Counted from the first letter of the stretch, positions 1 to 11,522 are shown. The stretch: 64,000 bases of DNA from Prosthecobacter sp. (GCF_034366625.1 NZ_JAXMIH010000023.1:434001-498000), one strand, 5' to 3'. Made by a program: numbers and translations. Notes: generated by a model from the letters alone, not told the origin.

Positions 1-1125
1 TCCAGTTCACCCAGCCTGTTGAGTGCCGGCTACACGAAGTTCGGGAACTCAACGATTTCCCTCGGTGAATCCTGGACCGCCACGCAGACCACGGACACGC
101 CGGCTCTAAGAGGCTACCATTGTGCCGTGTGGACTGGCACGGAAATGCTCGTCTGGGGAGGCTACGACGGCAGCTATCTGGACACCGGTGGTCGCTACAA
201 TCCCGCGACCAACTCCTGGGCTGCCATGACGCAGACCAATGTGCCAGGCGCGCGGTGGAAGCAGCGTACCGTCTGGACCGGGAGCGAAATGATCGTGTGG
301 GGCGGGAATGCCGGTGCTGCCAGCTTCAACACAGGCGGCCGTTATAATCCTTCCACCGATGTCTGGACCGCCACGTCCACCACCAATGCGCCAAGCAATG
401 GCCGAACCCAGAACAGCGCCGTGTGGACTGGCACGGAAATGATTGTCTGGGGTGGCAGCAGCAGCGGCCCCACTTTTCACAACACCGGTGCCCGTTACAA
501 TCCGTCCACCGATGTCTGGACTGCCATGTCCACCACCAACGCGCCGGTTGCGCGTTATCAGCATTATGCCGTGTGGACGGGAACTGAGATGATTGTCTGG
601 GGCGGTGGCACGGGTGCGCTTTACTATAACGATGGTGCCCGTTACAATCCAACGACGGATACTTGGAGCGCGCCCATTGCTACAAGCAATGCACCGAGCG
701 CGCGAAGAGACTCACTTCCCATAGCGGTGTGGACTGGCAACGAGATGATCGTGTGGGGCGGCTATGACGGCACTTACCTCGGTGACGGCGCCCGCTACAA
801 TCCAACGACGGACATCTGGGTGCCGCTGTCGGCGACCGCTGCGCCCTCAGGTCGTGCGAATCACGGTGCTGTGTGGACCGGGGACAAAATGATCGTGTGG
901 GGCGGCTTTGGCGGCTCCCGCGTTTCCACCGGTGCGTATTACACGCCCACCTCTGATGCATGGACGGCCACCTCCACTTCGAATCTCGCTGCGAGAGCCG
1001 ACCACACGATGGTGTGGACCGGCAGTGAAGGGATTGTTTGGGGCGGGACCAGCAGCGGCAGTTATTTCTCCGATGGCTCGCGGCTGACACCCGCCAGAAT
1101 CTTTTATCTCTACCAGCGGAACTGA
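1..1125 (+). CDS. Kelch-like repeat protein, 5'-truncated by the window
   Basis: The frame is open from base 1, so the true start and probable signal peptide lie outside the window. The visible part is about seven tandem units of roughly 52 residues, each with a W-T-G-x-E-M-I-V-W-G-G core followed by a G-x-R-Y-N-P segment and D-x-W. This is the pattern of Kelch or galactose-oxidase central-domain beta-propeller blades. Such propellers are usually secreted or surface binding modules, and no catalytic residues can be assigned here. The gene ends 32 nt before a second secreted protein on the same strand, so the two may be co-transcribed. Ligand and role are unknown. Confidence 0.75.
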   Translation, partial: SSSPSLLSAGYTKFGNSTISLGESWTATQTTDTPALRGYHCAVWTGTEMLVWGGYDGSYLDTGGRYNPATNSWAAMTQTNVPGARWKQRTVWTGSEMIVWGGNAGAASFNTGGRYNPSTDVWTATSTTNAPSNGRTQNSAVWTGTEMIVWGGSSSGPTFHNTGARYNPSTDVWTAMSTTNAPVARYQHYAVWTGTEMIVWGGGTGALYYNDGARYNPTTDTWSAPIATSNAPSARRDSLPIAVWTGNEMIVWGGYDGTYLGDGARYNPTTDIWVPLSATAAPSGRANHGAVWTGDKMIVWGGFGGSRVSTGAYYTPTSDAWTATSTSNLAARADHTMVWTGSEGIVWGGTSSGSYFSDGSRLTPARIFYLYQRN

Positions 1126-1157
1126 GTCATCACTGCGGCGCACCTTTTTACCACGCC

Positions 1158-2063
1158 ATGAAAACACACGCTGCGTTTTTCCTCGCACTGCTCACGCTCA
1201 CCGCCCACGCCGATCCGCGCACCAGCACGAACTACATAGTGGTCACCGATGCTGCCGACAGCGGCGGCAAACGCACCACCAGCGCGAGTTACACCAATGA
1301 CGGCAGTGCAGGCGGTATCGTGGGCGTTTCCACCGTCGCCACACCCGCCGAAACCGCGAAGCACGGCTACATCGGCCAGCTTACCGAAGTGACCGCCCTG
1401 CAACTTGTCGCCACGCCCATGACCGTGAACGAAGGCGGCACGCGGCAGCTCAGCGGCGTGGCATTGCTCGATGATCTCACCACCAACATCGTGCCCGTCG
1501 CCAGCATCACCTGGAGCATCCAGAGCGGCCCGCTCATCGGGATCAACACGAACGGTCTGGTGACTGCGGCCACGGTCTATCAAGACACCCTTGCCACCGG
1601 CCAGGGCGTCTATGCCGGACACACCGGCACACTGGGCCTCACCGTGCTCAACGTGAACACCGATGATATCCCCGGCTACTCTAGTGATGGACTCGACGAT
1701 GCCTGGCAGGTGCAATACTTCGGCCTGAACAATCCCAACGCCGCGCCCACCCTCGATTCTGACTTTGACGGTCAGACGAACTTCTTCGAGTTCATCGCCG
1801 GCCTCAGCCCCATCAGCGGCACCTCCCGTTTCCTCATCGACAGCGCTCCCGTCCCCAATCAACCCGGCCAGATGAATATCGTCATCAGCCCGCGCCTGCC
1901 GGACCGCACCTACACGGTGCAGTGCAACACGACGCTCGCTTCTACGGACTGGGCTCCGCTCACCACCTTCACTACGACGGACGCTGGCCAGCAGCGCACC
2001 ATCACCGACACCAGTGCCACCGGCACGAGGAAGTTCTACCGCGTGCAGATCACCAAGCCGTGA
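1158..2063 (+). CDS. Secreted protein with Ig-like domain and C-terminal Asp-rich linker domain
   Basis: The ATG at 1158 begins a clear signal peptide (MKTHAAFFLALLTLTAHA), which decides the start over longer open frames. The mature part (about 280 residues) has a bacterial Ig-like (BIG2-type) region around residues 80-160 with the T-V-N-E-G-G-T-x-Q-L-S-G pattern. Around residues 185-225 is a D-S-D-F-D-G-Q-T-N-F-F-E-F segment resembling calcium-binding thrombospondin type 3 or dockerin-like repeats. The C-terminal beta-rich module resembles those ending many verrucomicrobial secreted proteins. It probably acts outside the cell with the upstream Kelch protein. No enzyme signature is visible. 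Confidence 0.7.
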   Translation: MKTHAAFFLALLTLTAHADPRTSTNYIVVTDAADSGGKRTTSASYTNDGSAGGIVGVSTVATPAETAKHGYIGQLTEVTALQLVATPMTVNEGGTRQLSGVALLDDLTTNIVPVASITWSIQSGPLIGINTNGLVTAATVYQDTLATGQGVYAGHTGTLGLTVLNVNTDDIPGYSSDGLDDAWQVQYFGLNNPNAAPTLDSDFDGQTNFFEFIAGLSPISGTSRFLIDSAPVPNQPGQMNIVISPRLPDRTYTVQCNTTLASTDWAPLTTFTTTDAGQQRTITDTSATGTRKFYRVQITKP

Positions 2064-2238
2064 TGGAGGGCAGATCTCCTGCCCTTCGTCGTGCTGCGGG
2101 GAGAAAAGTGGCTGCAATTCAAACTGCCGCAGCAGTAGAACGGCGGGAACAAGGGGAAAGCATCTGCTTCTCACGAAACACTTGCCAGAACCAGTGGGTT
2201 TGGACATCTTCGCCGATCTTCCGCGCTTTTCTCCACAC

Positions 2239-4662
2239 ATGAGAGACTTCCATCGCCGCATCATCATCATCATCGGGACGATTGGATTGCTATGGATGTC
2301 AGCCGTGGAAGCCGGGGCACAATCGGCCACCACCCAGGCCGCCACGGGCGTGACGGACATCGCCGCCACTCTGCGCGGGCAGGTGACCCCCGGCTCGACC
2401 ACCAATTACCGGTATGTACGGTTCGAGTACTGGGCTGAACCAGGTCCGATTTCCGTAATCAATGGCAATCCCTATGACGTGATCGGCACCATGCCAGTCA
2501 GTGTCACGGCCAGCCCGCCGGGGCTGCTCCCGAACACCACCTATCATTACCGCGTCGTGCTCAGCCCGAGTCAATTCGGCGGCGGCTGGGTGGGGGAAGA
2601 AATGAGTTTCACCACCGGGCCAGCCGTCACTCTACCCGCGTTTCAATCCGCGTACGCGGACATCATTGGCGACACACTGGTCAATTTCGTGATCTGGAAC
2701 ACCACCAGCGGCGGTTCGCCCGCCACCACGACCTTTGAATATGGTCCGACGGCCAGCTACGGCGCCGAGGTGACGATGGCTGAAACGATGGCGACCAACA
2801 CGACGCGGTCCTTTGCCCAAATCAACGCCACCGGGCTGACTCCCGGCACAACCTACCATTACCGCGTCAAGGTGACCAATGAACAGGGCGTCACCACTAG
2901 CGCGGACGCCACCTTCACCACCACGTTGCCCGCCACTGTCACGACCGGCGCGGCCACTGGCGTCACGAGTTTTTCCGCGAGTGTTGCCGGTTCGGCAACA
3001 CCGCTGGCGCACACGTTGCAGATGATCTTCGAATACGGCACCAGCACGAGCTACGGCTCGACCGCCAATGCCACGCCCTTCCAGGTGAGCGGCGGCGGGA
3101 CGACCAATGTCAGCGCCGCGCTCACGGATTTGCTCCCCGGCATGACCTATCACTACCGGCTCCGTGGAGCCGACTCGTGGAACGACGGAGGTTACTATGA
3201 CGGGGCCGACATGACCTTTGCCACGCCTTCAAATGTCACCAGCCTGCCGGCGACGGCCGTGACGGACCTCAGCGCCACCGCCAACGGCACGGTGGACACG
3301 GGCGCAGGTGGCGGCAGCTACAGCTACGTTTTTGAGTACGGCACCACCGCGAGCTATGGCTCGACCCAATTCGCCTCCCAGGTTCAGAGTGACACGCTGA
3401 ACCCCAATCTGAAGATCGCTTCGGTTTCTCTGTCCCAGCTTCTTCCGGGCACCGTCTATCACTACCGGCTGCGCAGCACCTCCAACGGCCACATCACCTA
3501 CGGGGAAGACGTGATGTTCACCACCAGTGCTGCGGCCACTCCGCCCATGCTGGGAACGCCGTCGGCCATCCTCTCGCCTCGTTACACCACCGCCACGAGT
3601 CTCGCTGTCAGCCTTCAAACCGGCAGTTCCGCCACCACGGTCGTTTTCGACTACGGTCTCGACACCAATTACGGTTTTCAGGCCGTCTCGCCGACATCTT
3701 ATCCTGTGAGCAGTTCCTCCCTCGTTGGAGAGACTTTGACCGGACTCACGCCCGGCACCACTTATCACTTCCGCACCAGGGCCACGAACAATGAAGGTAC
3801 CACCTCCAGCGCCGACGTCACCTTCACCACACTGCCGGTGCCGGATGTCACCACGAATGCCGCCAGCCCTGTCGGCGCCACCTCGGCGACTCTCAATGGC
3901 ACCTATCACATGCATGAGGGCAACTACACCGTCACGTTCGAGTACGGCCGCACCACCGCGTATGGCTCCAGCATCGCCCCTGGAGGCATCATTCTGGGTG
4001 GAGGAGGTGGTGGTATCATCATCGGCGGTGGCGGTGGTGGTGGTGGCATCGTCATCGGTGGCGGGAACACCAACTCGACACAAAATCCGGCTGCTACTGT
4101 CACCGGCCTGTCGCCTCTCACCACCTACCATTACTGCCTGAAACTGGCCGACAACATCGGCAATGTTTATTACGGCGCGGATGCCACTTTCACCACCGTC
4201 GCACCCGTCGAGGCCTGGCGGCAGCAGCACTTTGGTGTCACGGCCAATGCAGGAGACGCGGCGGACACCGCCACTCCGGCAGGCGATGGTATTCCGAACC
4301 TCATGAAATTTGCCCTGGGCATGTCTCCCGCCCAACCGGGGGTGCAACCGCCCGTCGGCGTCATCGAACATGAGAGTGAGCGCTATCTCAGCATCACGTT
4401 CCCTCGCAATCCAGATGCCATGGACCTCACCTATGAGGTTCAGGCTGCGGACAGTCCCTCCGGCCCATGGACCACAGTCACAACCATCGCGCCCGGTAAC
4501 AATCTGGCCGCAGGGCCGGGTCTGGTGGCCGAAAACATCGTGACGGTCAGTGGTGGTCCCAGCACCACGCCCACGATCATCAGTGACACCGTCATCGTCC
4601 GTGACACAGTGAGTCTGAGCGTGGCGCCCCGCCGTTTCATGCGGCTGCTGGTGGTGCGCTGA
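2239..4662 (+). CDS. Secreted multi-repeat fibronectin-III-like protein
   Basis: The ATG at 2239 gives an 807-residue protein starting with basic residues, an Ile-rich hydrophobic core and an A-G-A-Q-S cleavage region. The body is about six repeats of 90-100 residues. Each carries a T-x-x-F-E-Y-G-T-x-x-x-Y-G strand and a G-L-x-P-G-T-T-Y-H-Y-R-x-x strand, as in fibronectin type III-like domains. A Gly/Ile low-complexity insert (bases 3984-4068) interrupts the sixth repeat. The C-terminus has the W-R-x-x-x-F-G ... N-L-x-K-F-A-L-G-x-x-P pattern common at the ends of verrucomicrobial secreted proteins. An adhesive or structural surface role is inferred from architecture alone. Confidence 0.7.
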   Translation: MRDFHRRIIIIIGTIGLLWMSAVEAGAQSATTQAATGVTDIAATLRGQVTPGSTTNYRYVRFEYWAEPGPISVINGNPYDVIGTMPVSVTASPPGLLPNTTYHYRVVLSPSQFGGGWVGEEMSFTTGPAVTLPAFQSAYADIIGDTLVNFVIWNTTSGGSPATTTFEYGPTASYGAEVTMAETMATNTTRSFAQINATGLTPGTTYHYRVKVTNEQGVTTSADATFTTTLPATVTTGAATGVTSFSASVAGSATPLAHTLQMIFEYGTSTSYGSTANATPFQVSGGGTTNVSAALTDLLPGMTYHYRLRGADSWNDGGYYDGADMTFATPSNVTSLPATAVTDLSATANGTVDTGAGGGSYSYVFEYGTTASYGSTQFASQVQSDTLNPNLKIASVSLSQLLPGTVYHYRLRSTSNGHITYGEDVMFTTSAAATPPMLGTPSAILSPRYTTATSLAVSLQTGSSATTVVFDYGLDTNYGFQAVSPTSYPVSSSSLVGETLTGLTPGTTYHFRTRATNNEGTTSSADVTFTTLPVPDVTTNAASPVGATSATLNGTYHMHEGNYTVTFEYGRTTAYGSSIAPGGIILGGGGGGIIIGGGGGGGGIVIGGGNTNSTQNPAATVTGLSPLTTYHYCLKLADNIGNVYYGADATFTTVAPVEAWRQQHFGVTANAGDAADTATPAGDGIPNLMKFALGMSPAQPGVQPPVGVIEHESERYLSITFPRNPDAMDLTYEVQAADSPSGPWTTVTTIAPGNNLAAGPGLVAENIVTVSGGPSTTPTIISDTVIVRDTVSLSVAPRRFMRLLVVR

Positions 4663-4724
4663 CGGGCTGTTGGGAGGCAGGATGCGAGTGTACCGCAGGT
4701 CCGTTTCCGGTCTGAAATTCCCAT

Positions 4725-4752
4725 TTGCATTCCGGGGATCGACCTGCATTAT
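4725..4752 (+). promoter_or_regulatory. Candidate sigma70-type promoter for rpoA-rplQ
   Basis: TTGCAT (4725-4730) and CATTAT (4747-4752) are spaced by 16 nt and each match four of six consensus positions. They lie in the 199-nt gap before rpoA, where a promoter is expected because the upstream neighbour is an unrelated secreted-protein gene. Weak matches of this kind occur by chance. Confidence 0.25.
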
Positions 4753-4861
4753 CCACGCCCCCGCGAGTCCCCCCCTCAATTCGCCGTTGGTCTCCGTGCC
4801 TGCCTCTCTTTGAGATGTCAGGATTCTCGCCCGGAGGTAACCCGGCCATATCACACATCCC

Positions 4862-5983
4862 ATGTCAGTACGTCTTGCTCGATTCGAGATGCCCAGCCGC
4901 CTTGTCAAAAACGAGGCCACGGCCACCGAAACCTACGCCCAGTTCATCGCCGAACCCTTCGACAAAGGTTACGGTCACACGATTGGGAACTCCCTCCGCC
5001 GCGTCCTCCTCTCCTCTCTGGAAGGCGCCTCCATCACCTCCGTGAAGATCCGCGGTGCGGAACACGAATTCACCACGCTGCCTGGCGTGCTTGAGGACGT
5101 GGTTCAGATCATCCTGAACCTCAAGAAGGTGAAGTTCCTGCACCACAGCGACGCCAAGGAACCACGGCTCCTGTCCATCCTGGCCGACAAAGAAGGCCCC
5201 GTCACCGCCGGTGACATCAAGGATGACAACCACTACGAAGTCATCAACAAGGACCTCGTCATCTGCACGCTCGACCGCAAAACGAAGTTCGAGTGCGAGT
5301 TCGAAGTGCGCGTCGGCCGCGGTTTCTCCACCTGGGAGGAAAACAAGCGCCCTGACACCCCGATTGGCGTCATTCCGATCGACTCCATCTACAGCCCGGT
5401 CACCCGCGTGAAGTACGCCGTGGAAAACACCCGCGTCGGCCAGAACACCGACTATGACAAGCTGGTGCTCGACATCTGGACCGACGGCCGCATCACTCCG
5501 CAGGACTCCCTCCTGCAATCTGCCGCCATCCTGCGCCACCACCTCGACGTCTTCGTCAACTACGACGACAAGGCCGTCGAATTCGAAGCCGCCCCGGAAG
5601 CCCAGAGCGAGGAAAACAGCGAGCTGCGCAAGCTCCTGAACATGAGCGTCAACGAGATCGAACTCTCCGTCCGCGCCGCGAACTGCCTGAACAACGCGAA
5701 CATCACCAGCGTCGGCCAGCTTGCCATGAAGACCGAGGGCGAGATGCTCCGCTACCGCAACTTCGGCAAGAAGTCCCTCACCGAGATCAAGGAAAAGCTC
5801 GCCGAGCTTGGCCTGTCTCTTGGCATGAAGTTCGATCCTGCGCTGCTTGAGGCCACCCCTGGCGGTGTCTCCCTCCTCGCCCGCAGCAGCATGCTCGGCG
5901 ACGACGATGAAGAAGCCGACTCCATCGACTTCACCAAGCTCGTGGACAGCCACATCCCCGACGCCGACGACGAGGACGAGTAA
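4862..5983 (+). CDS. rpoA: DNA-directed RNA polymerase subunit alpha
   Basis: This is the alpha subunit that nucleates RNA polymerase assembly and contacts promoter DNA and activators. The N-terminal domain carries the dimerisation segment G-N-S-L-R-R-V-L-L-S-S-L at residues 42-53. A linker leads to the C-terminal domain from about residue 261, with the helix-hairpin-helix pattern N-x-L-x-x-A-N-I-x-S-V-G-Q-L and the Y-R-N-F-G-K-K-S-L-x-E-I segment. The 373-residue protein ends in an acidic tail rich in Asp and Glu that is longer than in Escherichia coli. A GGAGG at about 4833 lies rather far upstream, so the start could be slightly off; the ATG at 4889 is an alternative. rplQ follows after 31 nt. 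Confidence 0.97.
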   Translation: MSVRLARFEMPSRLVKNEATATETYAQFIAEPFDKGYGHTIGNSLRRVLLSSLEGASITSVKIRGAEHEFTTLPGVLEDVVQIILNLKKVKFLHHSDAKEPRLLSILADKEGPVTAGDIKDDNHYEVINKDLVICTLDRKTKFECEFEVRVGRGFSTWEENKRPDTPIGVIPIDSIYSPVTRVKYAVENTRVGQNTDYDKLVLDIWTDGRITPQDSLLQSAAILRHHLDVFVNYDDKAVEFEAAPEAQSEENSELRKLLNMSVNEIELSVRAANCLNNANITSVGQLAMKTEGEMLRYRNFGKKSLTEIKEKLAELGLSLGMKFDPALLEATPGGVSLLARSSMLGDDDEEADSIDFTKLVDSHIPDADDEDE

Positions 5984-6014
5984 CCAATCACAGGAAGAAA
6001 AGACCATTTAGGAC

Positions 6015-6503
6015 ATGAAACACGGAAGAAAAATCGTCAAACTTCAGCGCAAGCAGGATCACCGCGACGCGCTGCTCATGAATCTCACGTGCTCGCTCAT
6101 CGAGCACCGCCGCATTCGCACCACGCTCGCCAAGGCCAAGGCCCTCCGCCCCTACGCGGAGAAGCTCGTCACCCTCGGCAAACGCGGCACCCTGCATGCG
6201 CGCCGCACCGCCCTCTCCTCGCTGCGCCACAAGGACAGCGTGAAGAAGCTCTTCGAGGAGATCGCCGTCGCCTCCAAGGACCGCGTCGGTGGCTACACCC
6301 GCATCACCAAGCTCGGCCAGCGCCGCAGCGACTCCGCCCCGATGGCCTACATCGAGTGGGTCGATGCCTACGTGCCGAAGGCCGCCGCAGCCCCTGAAGC
6401 CGAAGCCGCAGCCGAACCTGCCGCCGAGGCAGCAGCGCCGAAGAAAAAGGCACCTGCCAAGAAGAAGGCCGCTCCGAAGAAGAAAGCCGCCGCCGCTGAA
6501 TAA
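6015..6503 (+). CDS. rplQ: 50S ribosomal protein L17 with Lys/Ala-rich C-terminal extension
   Basis: The first 115 or so residues match ribosomal protein L17: MKHGRK start, the H-R-x-A-L-x-x-N-L segment, T-T-L-A-K-A-K-A-L-R-P-Y-A-E-K-L, and a terminal A-x-M-A-Y-I-E-W-V. It is followed by about 45 residues of Ala, Glu, Pro and Lys, with AAPKKKAPAKKKAAPKKK-like runs. Typical bacterial L17 ends near residue 120, so the tail is an extension; such basic tails are common on ribosomal proteins of this phylum. The gene follows rpoA in the usual order and is closed by a strong terminator. Confidence 0.96.
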   Translation: MKHGRKIVKLQRKQDHRDALLMNLTCSLIEHRRIRTTLAKAKALRPYAEKLVTLGKRGTLHARRTALSSLRHKDSVKKLFEEIAVASKDRVGGYTRITKLGQRRSDSAPMAYIEWVDAYVPKAAAAPEAEAAAEPAAEAAAPKKKAPAKKKAAPKKKAAAAE

Positions 6504-6532
6504 GCCCGGCGTCTCTCATCGAGACCCATCCA

Positions 6533-6564
6533 AACGCGGGAGTCGCAAGGCTCCCGCGTTTTTT
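6533..6564 (+). terminator. Rho-independent terminator after rplQ
   Basis: A perfect 10-bp stem (6533-6542 with 6551-6560) with an 8-nt loop is followed directly by a T-run, 29 nt after the rplQ stop codon. It ends the rpoA-rplQ unit. Confidence 0.9.
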
Positions 6565-6793
6565 GTTGGCTGCGTGCGGATGACACGTTCCTGTCCGTCG
6601 GCGCTCATGCGTGAGTAAATGGTTTGCGAACTTCGCCAAGGGCATCAAGCAGGGAATGGCGGGCGAGGCTGTTGCGCACTTCCGGATTCATCCAGAGAGG
6701 CAAAGGAGCAGAGAAGGCAAAAGGATGCTGATTCAATAACTCTGCCATCTCTGCCTAACCGCCCCTCTGCGGTAAACCATCATGGAGGCGCAT

Positions 6794-7237
6794 TCATGCC
6801 GGGTCATGCTTTTCAACCAGAGCGGTCGGCAGGGTGATCGTGGCGATGATGGGTTGGCCCACGCTGAGTCTCATGGCCTTCCACCACAGAACGGCGAAGG
6901 GCCTGCGTCCGGTGATTTCCGACCAGGGAATGAACAACCGCGGGTGGCCGATCCTGAACAGCGGCATCACCTCCAGAAAAAAGCCCTCGGTGTCGAAATG
7001 CAGCGTCAGCGTGCCGCGATGGCTCACACCGCCGACCATGCCGGTCACGCCGTCATGGCGGGCACCGGTCACTGGGCGGCTGGCGCTGGCATGCCGGGCC
7101 GCCAGTCGATGCCATCCGCTGACGCGGCTGAGAATCCACACCACCAGGCACCAGAACAGGGGAAAGACGACGAGAAAGCCACCCACGATGGCGAAGATGA
7201 GCCAGTCCGGGGCAGGTTCGACGGTGGGTGTGTTCAT
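6794..7237 (-). CDS. Small single-pass membrane protein of unknown function
   Basis: The chosen ATG at 7237 gives 147 residues. One strong hydrophobic segment at about residues 11-38 (D-W-L-I-F-A-I-V-G-G-F onward) is followed by a basic stretch, consistent with a cytosolic C-terminal domain. That domain contains L-x-L-H-F-D-x-E-G-F-F-L and H-P-x-x-F-I-P-W-S-E-I. The pattern resembles uncharacterised proteins in which a beta-rich domain follows one or two membrane helices. It is divergent from the DUF1080-like gene at 7382. No function is assigned. Confidence 0.6.
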   Translation of the reverse strand: MNTPTVEPAPDWLIFAIVGGFLVVFPLFWCLVVWILSRVSGWHRLAARHASASRPVTGARHDGVTGMVGGVSHRGTLTLHFDTEGFFLEVMPLFRIGHPRLFIPWSEITGRRPFAVLWWKAMRLSVGQPIIATITLPTALVEKHDPA

Positions 7238-7381
7238 GATGAATCCTCCGTGCCTCAGGCTGACGCAACGCGAGGCCCGAATCAAGAATCATTCATTCAC
7301 GGCCTTCCAGCGGCAGCGGGTGAAGCTCATGTCAGAGCTGCCGCGCAAGACAAGGACAAAGACCGCGTTCCCACACTCCTC

Positions 7382-8053
7382 ATGAACCTTTCTTCACGCA
7401 TCTTCTGTTTCTCACTCGTCCTTCTGGCTCTTTCGCCGGTTCCCCGCCTTCAGGCTGGCAGCCCGGACTACCAGCCGGAGTTATTCAAGAGCACGAAGCT
7501 TGTGTATGCGGACACGTTTGACGGACCACTCAACACCGACTTCTGGGAAGTCCGCCAAAACACCACATGGACGATCAAGGATGGGGTGCTGACCGGCAGC
7601 CCTTCATCAAAGGAGTTTCAAGAGAAGAAGAAGGCCAGCGATGATCCATCCCACGCTGGCTTGAAGCCTGTCATCTGGCTCAAGAAAGTGCCCGAGAATT
7701 TCGTCTGCACGATGCGCGTGCGCTACGACGGCAAAGCCTACACGAAGGGCTCACCGCTGCTCGACATCGGCCATCACATCCACACGATCAGCTTCAGTGA
7801 GAAGGCCACGACGCTCACGATCAAGAAGAACGTCGAGACACTGCCGCTGGAGCATCCGCTCTTTGCACTCAATCAATGGCATAACGTCGCCATCGAGTTG
7901 AAGAAGGGCACGCTCCTCCTCATGATCGACGGGAAGAAGCATATCTTCCACAGCGAGAACATCGACATGACTGGTCAGGCGCAGATCGACTTCAAGGCCC
8001 TCGACTTCGGCACCTGCCAGATTGATGACGTGAAGCTCTGGGAAGGGCAGTAA
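7382..8053 (+). CDS. Exported DUF1080-like (concanavalin-like fold) protein
   Basis: The 223-residue protein starts with a signal peptide ending near L-Q-A-G (residues 1-25), which fixes the ATG at 7382. The mature region has D-T-F-D-G-P-L-N, W-T-I-K-D-G-V-L-T-G and a final I-D-D-V-K-L-W-E. This is the pattern of DUF1080 (3-keto-disaccharide hydrolase-like, LamG-related) domains that are heavily expanded in Verrucomicrobia and Planctomycetes. DUF1080 proteins are thought to act on sugars in the periplasm, but no catalytic residue can be assigned here. A DUF3500 exported protein follows after about 50 nt and may be co-transcribed. Confidence 0.7.
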   Translation: MNLSSRIFCFSLVLLALSPVPRLQAGSPDYQPELFKSTKLVYADTFDGPLNTDFWEVRQNTTWTIKDGVLTGSPSSKEFQEKKKASDDPSHAGLKPVIWLKKVPENFVCTMRVRYDGKAYTKGSPLLDIGHHIHTISFSEKATTLTIKKNVETLPLEHPLFALNQWHNVAIELKKGTLLLMIDGKKHIFHSENIDMTGQAQIDFKALDFGTCQIDDVKLWEGQ

Positions 8054-8106
8054 TCAGACCAGAAATCATGCTGGCGTTTTTCCAGGATTCGAGAGAGCAT
8101 GGCCAC

Positions 8107-9087
8107 ATGAAATCCATCATGCACTCCACCGACATGAAATGCCTCAGTCGCCGCGAGATCCTCCGTGGCTTCGGTGCCACGGCCGCGCTTGCCGCTTTCC
8201 CCAGCTTGCGAGCGGCCACCACGGACAAAGATTCCCTGCCGATGCAGTTCTACAAGAGCCTCACCGAAGAGCAGCACGCAAAGATCGTCCTGCCGGCGGA
8301 TCACGAGAAACGAAAGTTCATCAGCAACTGGTGGTATATCTGCCCCGAGCAGCGGCTGCACACCTTTTACACCAAGGATCAGCAAGATCTGGTGAAGCAG
8401 ATCTTCGAGTCGCTTCATGCACCGGAGTATCGTGAGAAGATGAACTGGCAGGTGCAGAAGGATCTCATGGGGCAGATCAAGAACACGCCCTCCGTCGGCT
8501 TCTTCGGCACACCGAAAGACAAGGACTTCGAGTTCATCTACACCGGGCATCACGTCACACGGCGCTGCAACGCTCACACCGACAAAGGGCTCGGCTTTGG
8601 CAGCGCCCCGATCTTCTACGGCAACTTTGCCAAAGCCTTCCGTGAAACCAAGGATCACGAGGGCAATCCCTTCTGGTATCAGGGGCTTCTCTTCAACGAG
8701 TTCTTCACCGCCCTTGATGGCAGGCAGCAGGAGAAAATCCTCGTCGGGCGCGAGCCTCGCAAGGAGAACCCCGCCACCGTCATCCTGAAGAGCAAGACCG
8801 ACCTCCCAGGCATCAGCGGCGCGGACCTCAGCAAGGACCAGCAAGCCAAGCTGCTCGACACCATGCGCCGCATGCTTGCGTGCTTCCGACCTGATGACGT
8901 CACCGCCACCATGAAAACCATTGAGGACAAGAAGCTCGTCGAGCGGCTCTTCGTCTCCTGTTACGGCGGTGCTTTCGACATCGGCGACGACAAGGTCTGG
9001 GACACCTGGCAGATCGAGGGACCGGACATGGTCTGGTATTTCCGCGGCGTGCCACACATCCACGGCTACTTCCATCTGGCGGCATGA
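8107..9087 (+). CDS. Tat-exported DUF3500 family protein
   Basis: Residues near the N-terminus read S-R-R-E-I-L-R-G-F-G followed by a short Ala-rich hydrophobic stretch, a twin-arginine signal. The mature part has the DUF3500 hallmarks: F-F-G-T-P, the G-H-H-V-T segment, then S-A-P-I-F-Y-G, and a late D-x-W-Q-I-E-G-P-x-M-V-W-Y-F-R-G with H-I-H-G-Y-F. The conserved histidines suggest metal or substrate binding, but the family's reaction is not established. ATGs at 8107, 8119 and 8134 are all possible starts; 8107 is chosen for a purine-rich GAGAGA upstream. It lies between a DUF1080-like gene and katG. Confidence 0.75.
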   Translation: MKSIMHSTDMKCLSRREILRGFGATAALAAFPSLRAATTDKDSLPMQFYKSLTEEQHAKIVLPADHEKRKFISNWWYICPEQRLHTFYTKDQQDLVKQIFESLHAPEYREKMNWQVQKDLMGQIKNTPSVGFFGTPKDKDFEFIYTGHHVTRRCNAHTDKGLGFGSAPIFYGNFAKAFRETKDHEGNPFWYQGLLFNEFFTALDGRQQEKILVGREPRKENPATVILKSKTDLPGISGADLSKDQQAKLLDTMRRMLACFRPDDVTATMKTIEDKKLVERLFVSCYGGAFDIGDDKVWDTWQIEGPDMVWYFRGVPHIHGYFHLAA

Positions 9088-9157
9088 GTGGCGTGGCCGA
9101 AGGGCAGATTCCAAGCAATGAATCATCTCTGATCTGTGCCCTTGCGCGTAATCGTGA

Positions 9158-11455
<2,298 letters not shown>

Positions 11456-11486
11456 TTTCCGAGGCTGGAGGTTAAATCTGAAAGTG

Positions 11487-11522
11487 CGCCCCGGACCTCA
11501 GATGGGTTCGGGGCGTCATTTT
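11487..11522 (+). terminator. Terminator after katG
   Basis: A 10-bp stem with one G-U pair (11487-11496 with 11506-11515) and a 9-nt loop is followed by TCATTTT, about 30 nt after the katG stop. It also overlaps the end of the convergent gene. Confidence 0.75.

Noticed and set aside
2067-2085. Hairpin after the Ig-like gene as a terminator
   Set aside because: A 7-bp stem is present but no T-run follows.
1110-2405. A 431-codon minus-strand frame
   Set aside because: Covers two secreted-protein genes on the opposite strand; no domain or conserved motif.
3229-4926. A 565-codon frame opposite the fibronectin-like gene
   Set aside because: Arg/Gly-rich antisense frame with no recognisable domain; the plus-strand gene has signal peptide and repeats.
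6700-6790. A small gene between rplQ and 6794
   Set aside because: The short frames show no start context or composition of coding DNA; the sequence holds a repeat-like CTCTGCCT element only.
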